In this document: positions 1-6,684 of the stretch, piece by piece
How the letters are laid out: every line of letters begins with the position of its first letter
Position numbering within the stretch: position 1 is the first letter of the stretch
Assembly: GCA_021823385.1 (NCBI GenBank)
Contig: JAKAOC010000065.1
Span: 1 to 8,918 of the forward strand
Direction of reading: 5' to 3'
DNA: 8,918 bases
Source of the DNA: Actinomycetes bacterium
GTDB taxonomy: Bacteria > Actinomycetota > Acidimicrobiia > Acidimicrobiales > Acidimicrobiaceae
Program-made: the position numbers and the translations under genes
Notes under the pieces: model-generated
What the model saw: the letters and a program-made list of their open reading frames with translations, nothing else
What the model was told of the DNA's origin: nothing
Database searches by the model: none

Positions 1-1149
1 GGCTACCGAGGTGTGATCGTCGCTCTCTTCGCCGCGCTCTTCACCTACCTGGCCTTCAACATCACCGACCAGGTGCTGCTCTCCCAGGGCCTGGCCGGCG
101 CCTACCACTGGAACGCGGGCCTCATCGCCATCGGCTCGGCGGTACTGGCCGCAGTCCTGGCCATCTTCGGCCATGACTGGGTACACAAGGTCTTCCGGAT
201 CCTTCTCTACATTTCGCTTCCCCTGGTCACCATCGTGACCATCGGGATCCTCACCGGGCACGCCGGCGGAGGGCATCCCAAGGGCCACTACGGCTTCACC
301 ATGGTTGCATTCATGGCCGAGTTCTCGGCAACCGCGGCCTACAACATCACCTACGCGCCCTATGTCTCGGACTACTCGCGCTACCTGCCCGAGAAGACCA
401 GCAGCCGCTCCATCATCGCCTCGGTCTTCCTCGGCGCCTCGCTGGCGGCAATCTGGCTCATCGCCATCGGCGCCTGGCTTGCCGTCAGCCTGGGAGCAAG
501 CGACGGACTCGTCGGCCTGAAGACGGCGGGCAACAACGTCTTCGGGGGCCTCGGCTCGGTGACCGCGCTCTTCTCGGCGGCGGCCCTGGCGGCCACCATG
601 GGCATGAACGCCTACGGCGGTTCACTCACGCTGCTGACGGCCATCGACGCCTTCAAGAAGATCAAGCCGACCCGGACGGTGAGAGTGGTCTCCATCCTCG
701 GGCTGACCGTGCTCTGGTACGTTGTGGGGCTCTCGATCACCGCAAGCGCCGTGAACACCGTCTTCACCGCGCTCACCCTCATGCTCTACCTGCTCATACC
801 GTGGACGGCCACCAACCTCATGGACTTCTTCTTTGTGAGGCGCGGCCACTACGCCATCACGCATCTGTTCGACCCGGACGGCATCTACTCCAAGTGGAAC
901 TGGCGGGGGCTGATGGCCTATGCCGTGGGATTCCTCTTCGAGATCCCCTTCATGGTCCTGCCCCAGCTGGGCAGCTTCAGCTACACTGGCCCCATCGCCA
1001 AGGCGCTTTCGGGCACGGACATCTCCTGGCTGGTCGGATTGGCAGCTACAGCAACCACCTACTACATCGTCACCCGCAGCCTCGACACCAAGCACGAGGC
1101 CGCTGCCATAACCGAGAGCCAGCGGCTCCTGGAGGCAACCTTCGGATGA
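1..1149 (+). CDS. NCS1-family nucleobase/hydantoin-type permease, 5'-truncated by window edge
   Basis: This is an integral membrane transporter of the nucleobase:cation symporter-1 family, whose members carry cytosine, uracil, purines, allantoin, thiamine or hydantoins across the inner membrane with a proton or sodium ion. The reading frame is open from base 1, so the GTG at 13 is probably internal. 382 residues are visible against roughly 450-490 for full proteins, so about 70-100 N-terminal residues are missing. I count about ten hydrophobic helices, near visible residues 4-24, 36-56, 62-82, 98-118, 137-160, 180-200, 226-246, 249-270, 301-320 and 340-360, where the family has twelve. The family-typical stretch APYVSDYSRYLP lies near residues 118-129. 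The stop overlaps the start of the next gene (ATGA), implying translational coupling to the regulator. The substrate cannot be read from sequence; the downstream amidase-like enzyme suggests a nitrogen compound such as a pyrimidine, ureide or hydantoin. Confidence 0.88.
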   Translation, partial: GYRGVIVALFAALFTYLAFNITDQVLLSQGLAGAYHWNAGLIAIGSAVLAAVLAIFGHDWVHKVFRILLYISLPLVTIVTIGILTGHAGGGHPKGHYGFTMVAFMAEFSATAAYNITYAPYVSDYSRYLPEKTSSRSIIASVFLGASLAAIWLIAIGAWLAVSLGASDGLVGLKTAGNNVFGGLGSVTALFSAAALAATMGMNAYGGSLTLLTAIDAFKKIKPTRTVRVVSILGLTVLWYVVGLSITASAVNTVFTALTLMLYLLIPWTATNLMDFFFVRRGHYAITHLFDPDGIYSKWNWRGLMAYAVGFLFEIPFMVLPQLGSFSYTGPIAKALSGTDISWLVGLAATATTYYIVTRSLDTKHEAAAITESQRLLEATFG

Positions 1150-1766
1150 ACGACGGACCGTCCCGCAGCTTCCCGATAGGGACCCGCCTGCGCCATGCCC
1201 GAGAAGCCAGCCAGCTCAGCCTGGCGGAGGTGGCCGAGCGGAGCGGGCTCTCCAAGGGGTTCATCTCCAGGGTGGAGCGGGACGAGACCAGCCCGTCAGT
1301 GGTCAGCCTGATCGCCCTGTGCGAGGCGATCGGGCTGACCATGGAAATGCTCTTCAAGGAGCCCCGCATCACGCTCATCCGCGCATCGGACCGGCCTCAG
1401 GCGGTCATGCCGGGCGAGGCGGTCAGCGACACGCTCCTGACCGCCCCTCACGAAGAGCGCATCACCGTCATCGAGACGATCGCCGCTCCCGGAGGATCCG
1501 GCGGCGAGGAACTCTACTCGATCGCCAGCGACTGCGAGGTCTGCTACGTACTGGAGGGAGAGGTGGAGTTCCGGATCGACGGCCGCTCGATCCTGCTTGG
1601 CCCCGGCGACTCCGTCACCTTCGACGCCCAGGCTCCGCACACCTGGCGCAACACATCGGGATCCGCAGAGGCGCGCCTGGTATGGATTATCGCGCCCGCG
1701 CTCGCCGACCCCCTCAGCTACGCGCAGGTGCCCTCCTCCGGGACGACACGCACGACGGCACTATGA
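1146..1766 (+). CDS. XRE-family transcriptional regulator with C-terminal cupin domain
   Basis: This 206-residue protein is a predicted small-molecule-responsive DNA-binding regulator. Residues 10-70 form a helix-turn-helix of the Cro/C1 (XRE) type, with the motif LAEVAERSGLSKGFISRVER followed by TSPSVVSLIALCEAIG. Residues 105-185 form a cupin_2 barrel (VCYVLEGEVEFRIDG, LGPGDSVTFDAQAPHTW). The usual paired metal-binding His of the first cupin motif is absent: the matching stretch reads YSIASDCEVC, while His165 of the second motif is present. The pocket may therefore bind a ligand without the standard metal, or use Cys130/Cys133. The start is the ATG at 1146, overlapping the permease stop by four bases and preceded by GGAGG at 1131-1135. 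An upstream in-frame extension is only the shadow frame of the permease. Relatives often control the transport or catabolic genes beside them, so it probably regulates the permease/hydrolase unit; whether it activates or represses is not visible. Confidence 0.9.
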   Translation: MNDGPSRSFPIGTRLRHAREASQLSLAEVAERSGLSKGFISRVERDETSPSVVSLIALCEAIGLTMEMLFKEPRITLIRASDRPQAVMPGEAVSDTLLTAPHEERITVIETIAAPGGSGGEELYSIASDCEVCYVLEGEVEFRIDGRSILLGPGDSVTFDAQAPHTWRNTSGSAEARLVWIIAPALADPLSYAQVPSSGTTRTTAL

Positions 1767-1806
1767 GCCCTGCGGCGCAAGGCGCGCCGGCAGCGGAAGG
1801 AGAGCC

Positions 1807-3393
1807 ATGAAGGTAGGAGCGGTTCAGCTCGCGCAGGTAGCGGGCGATTACGACTCCAACATGGCCCGCGCACTGGCCGGTGCCGAGAAGCTGATGCGCG
1901 ACGGCTGCAGGCTGGTGGTGCTGCCGGAGATGTTTGCCACCGGCTACCTGTTCGGCTCGGCCGAAGAGGCCTCCACCTTCGCCCAGCCGGTAATTGGCGA
2001 CACTTATGAGCGGATACACTCGCTCTGCGAGCGCTACGCGGCGGTGGCCGTCTACGGCTATCTCGAACACGACCCGGAATCCGGGACCTATCACAACGCC
2101 GCTGCCGCCGTCGGCCCCGAGGGGCTGATGGCCCGCTACCGCAAGGTGCACCCCTTCGTCGCGGACACGACCTGGGCCGTCGACGGCAACGAGCTCGGCC
2201 CGTATTTCGAGATAGACGGCCTGGTCGCCACAGTGGCGATCTGTGCCGACGTGGAATTCCCGGAGACCGCCGCACGTCGGCGCCACTATGACATCCTCTG
2301 CCTCCCGACCGCCTGGGTGGAGGAGAAGGCTCCCTCCTTCGTGTGGCTGTTGCGCGCCAAAGAAGCAGGCTGCTACCTCATTGCGGCGGACCTGGCGGGT
2401 GTCGAAAACGGTGTGAGCTTTTCGGGCGGAAGCTGCGTGATATCGCCCGATGGCGAGCTCCTGGCCTCGATCGACGCGGGCGACGGCGTCGTCTCAGCCG
2501 AGGTGGATCACGCACCGCGACGTCGAGCGGCTTCGATCCCCTCCTCGCTCCAGCTATCGGTGCAGGCCTTCGAACCCGCCGAACTCGCGGTGAGGGCGCC
2601 GGCCGCCATTCCGCTGCAACCCGATCTGCGCTTCGACCTCGCCGCGCTGCGCATGGTTCACTACGACTTCACCCCCGAAGGACTGGCCCGGGTCGAGGAA
2701 CTTCTCGCAAGGCGCCTCGGCGGGCCCCCGATATCGGCGACGCTCTTAGTGGCGCTGCCCTTCGCAGCCGGGGATACAGGCGGCGAAGTGGACTCGCTGG
2801 TCAGGGCCGCCAAAAGCATCGCCCGGCGCCTGGGTTATGAAGAGGCCATCCTGGGCCAGGTGCTCTCCTCCCCCGCCGGCGAGCAGCGGCTTGTCGCCAG
2901 CTCAGCCTGGCCCGAGGCGCGCCGCCAGGCCAAGGCGGCAACGCTCACCGGCCTGAGGCTGGAAGTGCTGTCCGGCCACGACCTGGACGACTGGGTGCCG
3001 CTGCGGCGTGCGGCAGTCGAGGGCGCATCCGTAGCCCTGGTCAGTGCCGACGACGCCGGCTCCCGCAGTCCGGAGCCCCGAGACCCCAGCGAAATAGCGC
3101 TGCCGCCGTTCGGGGAAGAGCCGCAGATGGACACAGTCAACCGGGCGCGGCTCAGGGCCGGAGAGAACAACGTCGCTCTCGCCATCTCCGTCCGCGGCCG
3201 GGCGACCGGGTTGCAGGAGGCCGGAGTGTACGGGCCGGACATGCTCGCATATCCGTTCTACGAAACCATTGCGGACGGGGTCGAATGGGCCGGCCGCCTT
3301 GCCTTCGGCCCCGAAGCGGCGCCTGCACCCACCGAAACCCTCGCGCGCAGGCCCTATCTACGGCAGCGCAAACCCTGGCTCTACACGGGCTGA
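1807..3393 (+). CDS. Carbon-nitrogen hydrolase (nitrilase superfamily) with degenerate second nitrilase-like domain
   Basis: This 528-residue predicted cytosolic enzyme hydrolyses a carbon-nitrogen bond, probably an amide or carbamoyl group. Residues 1-250 are a complete CN-hydrolase domain: Glu41 in LPEMFATGY, Lys113 in RYRKVHPF and Cys146 in AICADVEFPE form the catalytic triad, followed by RAKEAGCYLIAAD and SGGSCVISPDGELLASID. The Cys context (CAD..FPE, not CWE) resembles amidases and carbamoylases more than true nitrilases. Single-domain relatives are about 260-330 residues. Residues about 310-500 look like a second copy: LLVALPF, GLRLEVLSGHDLDDW, then RARLRAGENNVALAISVRG and GVYGPD, with the Glu and Cys positions replaced. 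The start is the ATG at 1807, with AAGGAG at 1797-1802; it begins 40 bases after the regulator stop, in the same direction. Together with the NCS1 permease, the likely role is breakdown of an imported nitrogen compound. Exact substrate unknown. Confidence 0.85.
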   Translation: MKVGAVQLAQVAGDYDSNMARALAGAEKLMRDGCRLVVLPEMFATGYLFGSAEEASTFAQPVIGDTYERIHSLCERYAAVAVYGYLEHDPESGTYHNAAAAVGPEGLMARYRKVHPFVADTTWAVDGNELGPYFEIDGLVATVAICADVEFPETAARRRHYDILCLPTAWVEEKAPSFVWLLRAKEAGCYLIAADLAGVENGVSFSGGSCVISPDGELLASIDAGDGVVSAEVDHAPRRRAASIPSSLQLSVQAFEPAELAVRAPAAIPLQPDLRFDLAALRMVHYDFTPEGLARVEELLARRLGGPPISATLLVALPFAAGDTGGEVDSLVRAAKSIARRLGYEEAILGQVLSSPAGEQRLVASSAWPEARRQAKAATLTGLRLEVLSGHDLDDWVPLRRAAVEGASVALVSADDAGSRSPEPRDPSEIALPPFGEEPQMDTVNRARLRAGENNVALAISVRGRATGLQEAGVYGPDMLAYPFYETIADGVEWAGRLAFGPEAAPAPTETLARRPYLRQRKPWLYTG

Positions 3394-3497
3394 GCGCCGC
3401 CGCCTTCGACTCCCGAGCCTGGAACCTAAGCCCCAAGGGCCCAAGCCATGCGCGCTCGAGCCGCGGTGCGCCTCTCGGCCACCTGCACTACGCACGA

Positions 3498-3526
3498 GAG
3501 GCCCGAGGGGGTCGCCCTCGGGCCTC
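3498..3526. terminator. GC-rich hairpin at the convergent junction
   Basis: A perfect 12-bp stem (GAGGCCCGAGGG at 3498-3509 pairing with 3515-3526) encloses a 5-base loop. It lies between the end of the hydrolase gene and the stop of the minus-strand acyl-CoA dehydrogenase at 3533, where a bidirectional terminator is expected. Neither side has a run of T, so it is not a textbook intrinsic terminator in either direction; hairpins without a U-tract are common in high-GC actinobacteria. The rest of 3394-3532 shows nothing else I can support. Confidence 0.6.
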
Positions 3527-3532
3527 GTAGCG

Positions 3533-4741
3533 CTAGGCCTGGTATTTACGCAGCTCACGCCGCGCGATGGTCATGCGGTGCACTTCATCGGGCCCATCGG
3601 CAAGACGCAGGGTGCGCTGGCCGGCGTACATTCGCGCCAGCGGGGTGTCTTCGGAGACGCCGGCGCCGCCGAAGACCTGGATCGCGCGGTCGATGACCCT
3701 GAGGGCGACGTTCGGCGCCACCACTTTGATCTCGGAGATCTCGGTCCTCGCACCCTTGTTGCCGACGGTGTCCATCAGCCAGGCCGCGTTGAAGGTGAGC
3801 AAGCGCGCCTGGTCGATCTCGATGCGCGAGTCGGCGATCCAGGACTGGACCACTCCCTGCTCGGCCAAGGTGCGCCCGAAGGCCACGCGGCTGTTGGCGC
3901 GCTCGCACATGAGCTTTAGCGCCCGCTCCGCTGCGCCGATCGAGCGCATGCAGTGGTGGATACGGCCCGGACCGAGGCGGGCCTGGGCGATGGCGAAGCC
4001 GCCACCCTCCTCCCCCAGCAGATTCGAGGCGGGAACGCGTACGTTGTCGTAGAGGATCTCGCCATGGCCCTCGCGATCCTCGTAGCCGAATACCTTCAGA
4101 TCTCTTACCTTGGTCACCCCGGGCGTGTCGAGCGGCACAAGGATCATCGACTGTTGGCGATAGGTGGGGGCGTCGGGATCGGTCTTCCCCATCACGATCG
4201 CCACCTTGCAGCGCTCCGAGGAGGCACCGGACGACCACCACTTGCGCCCGTTGATGACGTAGCTGTCTCCGTCGCGGGTGATCGAGCAGCGGATATTGGT
4301 CGCATCGGAGGAGGCCACCTCGGGCTCGGTCATCGAGAAGCAGGAGCGGATCTCACCCTCCAGAAGAGGCTTCAACCACTGTGCCTTCTGCTCGTCGGTA
4401 CCGAACATGGTGAGAATCTCCATGTTCCCCGTGTCCGGGGCGGCGCAGTTGAGCGCCTCCGGAGCCAGGTGGCTCATACCCGTGATCTCGGCCAACGGCG
4501 CATAGTCGAGGTTGGAAAGTCCATCGGTCCACTCGGTCTTGTGGGGGAGGAACAGGTTCCACAACCCCGCGGCACGAGCCTTCGCCTTCAACTCCTCCAG
4601 GACGGGCGGGTGAAAGTGCGGGTCGCCTGCGGCGCGCATCTGCTCTTCGTAAACCGCCTCGGCGGGATACACCGACTCCTCCATGAACGCCAGCAACCGC
4701 TCGCGCAGATCCTTGGCCTTCGGGCTCAGTTCAAAATCCAT
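3533..4741 (-). CDS. Acyl-CoA dehydrogenase, ACAD10/11-like
   Basis: This 402-residue FAD-dependent flavoenzyme is predicted to form the alpha,beta double bond of an acyl-CoA in the cytosol, passing electrons to electron-transfer flavoprotein. The N-terminal helical domain is about 6-130. The family signature [16 protein letters not shown] is at 134-149, the beta-domain motif [11 protein letters not shown] at 163-173, and the C-terminal helical domain about 247-395. Stretches such as [22 protein letters not shown] (219-240) and [15 protein letters not shown] (255-269) resemble the ACAD10/11 branch. [18 protein letters not shown] (355-372) is the conserved FAD/dimer region. The usual catalytic Glu of the YEGT motif is replaced by Asp382 in ADGPDEVHR. 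The start is the ATG at 4741, giving the canonical N-terminus MDFELS; no strong ribosome binding site precedes it, the nearest GGAG being 16 bases away. A possible but weak -10 (TATAGG) lies at 4784-4789. Substrate chain is unknown. It is separated from the pnt operon by a terminator, so it is probably transcribed on its own. Confidence 0.9.
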   Translation of the reverse strand: MDFELSPKAKDLRERLLAFMEESVYPAEAVYEEQMRAAGDPHFHPPVLEELKAKARAAGLWNLFLPHKTEWTDGLSNLDYAPLAEITGMSHLAPEALNCAAPDTGNMEILTMFGTDEQKAQWLKPLLEGEIRSCFSMTEPEVASSDATNIRCSITRDGDSYVINGRKWWSSGASSERCKVAIVMGKTDPDAPTYRQQSMILVPLDTPGVTKVRDLKVFGYEDREGHGEILYDNVRVPASNLLGEEGGGFAIAQARLGPGRIHHCMRSIGAAERALKLMCERANSRVAFGRTLAEQGVVQSWIADSRIEIDQARLLTFNAAWLMDTVGNKGARTEISEIKVVAPNVALRVIDRAIQVFGGAGVSEDTPLARMYAGQRTLRLADGPDEVHRMTIARRELRKYQA

Positions 4742-4825
4742 GGCACCACTCGTTCAGCTCCAAACAACACCGACAAAGCGCATCCTATACCCGGCTGAAC
4801 TGGCCACCCTGGCCGAATTCCGATC

Positions 4826-4839
4826 GGGGGGATCCCCCC
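4826..4839. repeat. Homopolymer palindrome G6-AT-C6
   Basis: A perfect 14-base palindrome of six G, AT, six C, with two further C to 4841. It sits just beyond the T-rich tail of the pnt terminator and about 85 bases upstream of the acyl-CoA dehydrogenase start. It is too tight for an ordinary hairpin, but homopolymer runs of this kind are prone to slippage and sequencing error. No function is evident. Confidence 0.6.
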
Positions 4840-4887
4840 CCAAAAACAAGAAGGCCCCCTCCGGAGCCGTGCGCGCCGGAGGGGGCC
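4840..4887 (-). terminator. Intrinsic terminator of the pnt operon
   Basis: A perfect 12-bp stem (4853-4864 with 4876-4887, GGCCCCCTCCGG on the + strand) has an 11-base loop and starts 12 bases after the pntB stop. Read on the minus strand, the stem is followed by TTCTTGTTTTTGG, a U-rich tail. This is a classic Rho-independent terminator for the transhydrogenase operon. The plus-strand side has no T run. It insulates the acyl-CoA dehydrogenase gene from pnt readthrough. Confidence 0.88.
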
Positions 4888-4899
4888 GGTAAAGACCCG

Positions 4900-6321
4900 C
4901 TATGCGGCCTTTACCGCCGCCACGAGCTTCAGCAGCGAGTCCTTGGCGTCTCCAAAGAGCATGATGGTCTTGGGGTCGTACATGAGCGGGTTGTCGACGC
5001 CCGCGAAACCGGGGCGCATGGAGCGCTTCATGAAGACGATGGTCTTGGACTGGTCCGCGTTCAGGATCGGCATCCCATAGATGGGGCTGGACGCCTCGTT
5101 GCGTGCCGATGGATTCACAACGTCGTTCGCGCCTACCACCAGGGTCACGTCGGTGTTGCGAAAGTCGTCGTTGATCTCGTCCATCTCCTTGAGCTGTTCG
5201 TAAGGCACGTCGGCTTCGGCAAGCAGGACGTTCATGTGCCCCGGCATGCGGCCGGCCACCGGGTGTATCGCGTAGGATACCTCCACGCCCTTGGCCTCCA
5301 GAGCCCTGGCCAGGTCGCGGGCCGCGTGCTGGGCCTGGGCGACCGCCAGGCCGTAGCCCGGAACAATGATGACCTTGCTGGAGTAGGCGAGCATGACTCC
5401 GATATCGTCCGGGGTCCCGGAGCGCACCGTCTTGTCCTCGGCCCCGGCCGGCCCCGCGCCACCTTCGGTCGGCTTGCCAACCGCGGCGAACAGGACGTTG
5501 CCCAGTGAACGGCCCATGGCGTCCGACATCATCTTGGTGAGGAAGGTACCCGAGGCTCCCACCAGAGTGCCACCCACGATAAGGACGGTGTTGCCAAGGA
5601 CGAAGCCGCTTGCCGCAACCGCGAGGCCCGTGAAGGCGTTCAGGAGCGAAATCACCACCGGCATGTCCGCCCCGCCGATAGGCAGCACGAACGCGATACC
5701 GAGGATGAGCGCGAGAACGAGCAGCACGCCGAGCAGCACTGTTCCGGTGCCAACCGCAACCAGGTAGACCGCGATACCGAGGATGCCCAGCACCAGGATA
5801 CCGTTCACCACCTGCTGGCCCTTGTAGGTGATCGGCACTCCGGTCAGGATCTCCTGCAGTTTGGCGAAGGCTACCACCGAGCCCGCGAAGCTCACCGCGC
5901 CGATGGCGACCGAGAGCACCGTCGTGAGGGCGGTGACGACCGCTCCCCGGCCGGCGACGCCCAGGCGCAGGTACTCGCTGATGGCGACCGTGGCGGCCGC
6001 GCCGCCGCCCACGCCGTTGAAGGCTGCCACCATCTGGGGCATGGCCGTCATCTTGACTTTGCGGGCGCTCAGCGCGCCGACAACCCCGCCGATGGCGACC
6101 GCTACGACGATAAGTATGACCTGGGTGGCATGGGGATGGATCTGGGTCAGGCTGACCAGAATTGCGACCGCCATGCCCACCGCTGCGATCCCATTACCTC
6201 GGCGGGCGCTCTTGGGCGAGCTCAGGCCCTTCAGGCCGAGAATAAAGGTCACCGCCGCGATCAGGTAGATGATCGCCAGCAGATCGGGCGAGATGAAGGA
6301 AGTGGATGCGAGAATGTTCAC
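4900..6321 (-). CDS. pntB: NAD(P) transhydrogenase subunit beta
   Basis: This 473-residue subunit carries most of the membrane channel and the NADP(H)-binding domain III of proton-translocating transhydrogenase, which couples hydride transfer from NADH to NADP+ to inward proton movement. Residues 1-270 contain about eight or nine membrane helices, including MPQMVAAFNGVGGGAAA (94-110). A Gly/Ala/Pro-rich hinge (282-298) leads to domain III, which shows the NADP motifs PGYGLAVAQAQHA (321-333), HPVAGRMPGHMNVLLAEADVPY (353-374), VGANDVVNP (397-405), KRSMRPGFAG (432-441) and LFGDAK (455-460). Asn102 stands where E. coli has the functionally studied His91, as far as I can align by eye. The start is a GTG at 6321 overlapping the pntAb stop (GTGA), with GAGG at 6329-6332 seven bases upstream. 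Length and layout match the family. It is the last gene of the operon, ending at a strong terminator. Confidence 0.97.
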   Translation of the reverse strand: MNILASTSFISPDLLAIIYLIAAVTFILGLKGLSSPKSARRGNGIAAVGMAVAILVSLTQIHPHATQVILIVVAVAIGGVVGALSARKVKMTAMPQMVAAFNGVGGGAAATVAISEYLRLGVAGRGAVVTALTTVLSVAIGAVSFAGSVVAFAKLQEILTGVPITYKGQQVVNGILVLGILGIAVYLVAVGTGTVLLGVLLVLALILGIAFVLPIGGADMPVVISLLNAFTGLAVAASGFVLGNTVLIVGGTLVGASGTFLTKMMSDAMGRSLGNVLFAAVGKPTEGGAGPAGAEDKTVRSGTPDDIGVMLAYSSKVIIVPGYGLAVAQAQHAARDLARALEAKGVEVSYAIHPVAGRMPGHMNVLLAEADVPYEQLKEMDEINDDFRNTDVTLVVGANDVVNPSARNEASSPIYGMPILNADQSKTIVFMKRSMRPGFAGVDNPLMYDPKTIMLFGDAKDSLLKLVAAVKAA

Positions 6322-6620
6322 TTGCTCGCCTCGGTCTGCTTGCGCGTCCGGAACATCTCGAGCATCCGGTCGGTAACGACAAAGCCGCCCACCACGTTGA
6401 TGGTGGCCATGATGACGGCGATGAACCCCAGCACCTCCGCCAGGGGCGTGCGGGCCTCGGCCATCACGGCGATCGCTCCGACCAGGATGATGCCATGGAT
6501 GGCATTGCTACCGGACATGAGCGGGGTGTGCAGGATGGTCGGCACCTTGGAGATCACTTCGATCCCCACGAAGGCGCTAAGGACGAAAACCGTCAAGTAG
6601 TCGATGATCGCGCTATTCAC
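6318..6620 (-). CDS. pntAb: NAD(P) transhydrogenase subunit alpha part 2 (membrane part)
   Basis: This 100-residue membrane protein corresponds to the C-terminal transmembrane part of the E. coli PntA subunit, encoded separately as in Rhodospirillum rubrum and Thermus. About three helices are visible, near 8-27, 41-60 and 63-84. The conserved stretch KVPTILHTPLMSGSNAIHGI spans 25-44, with His31 and His42; a His at this position (His42) has been implicated in proton translocation in the Thermus enzyme. The start is GTG at 6620: AGAGGAG lies at 6628-6634 with seven-base spacing, and no in-frame ATG is better placed. The gene begins 64 bases after the end of pntAa and overlaps pntB by four bases, so PntAb and PntB are likely made in step for membrane assembly. 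Confidence 0.95.
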   Translation of the reverse strand: MNSAIIDYLTVFVLSAFVGIEVISKVPTILHTPLMSGSNAIHGIILVGAIAVMAEARTPLAEVLGFIAVIMATINVVGGFVVTDRMLEMFRTRKQTEASK

Positions 6621-6627
6621 TGATGGG

Positions 6628-6634
6628 CTCCTCT
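6628..6634 (-). promoter_or_regulatory. Ribosome binding site fixing the GTG start of pntAb
   Basis: AGAGGAG on the minus strand lies seven bases before the GTG at 6620. This supports the non-ATG start of pntAb over any internal Met. Confidence 0.8.
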
Positions 6635-6684
6635 GGTTTCAAAACTCTTCGATCTCCGGCGCATCGGCCCCGGGGCGGACAATT

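Noticed and set aside
801..1145. Upstream extension of the regulator frame
   Set aside because: This is the +2 shadow of the permease; its Arg/His/Pro-rich translation is typical of off-frame high-GC DNA, and the HTH protein starts naturally at 1146.
1597..1806. Upstream extension of the hydrolase frame
   Set aside because: It overlaps the cupin domain in another frame and gives low-complexity Pro/Arg sequence; the ATG at 1807 has a good ribosome binding site and the canonical nitrilase N-terminus.
3953..4798. Long plus-strand ORF opposite the acyl-CoA dehydrogenase
   Set aside because: It is antisense to a clear enzyme gene, with no recognisable domain, and reflects GC-rich third positions.
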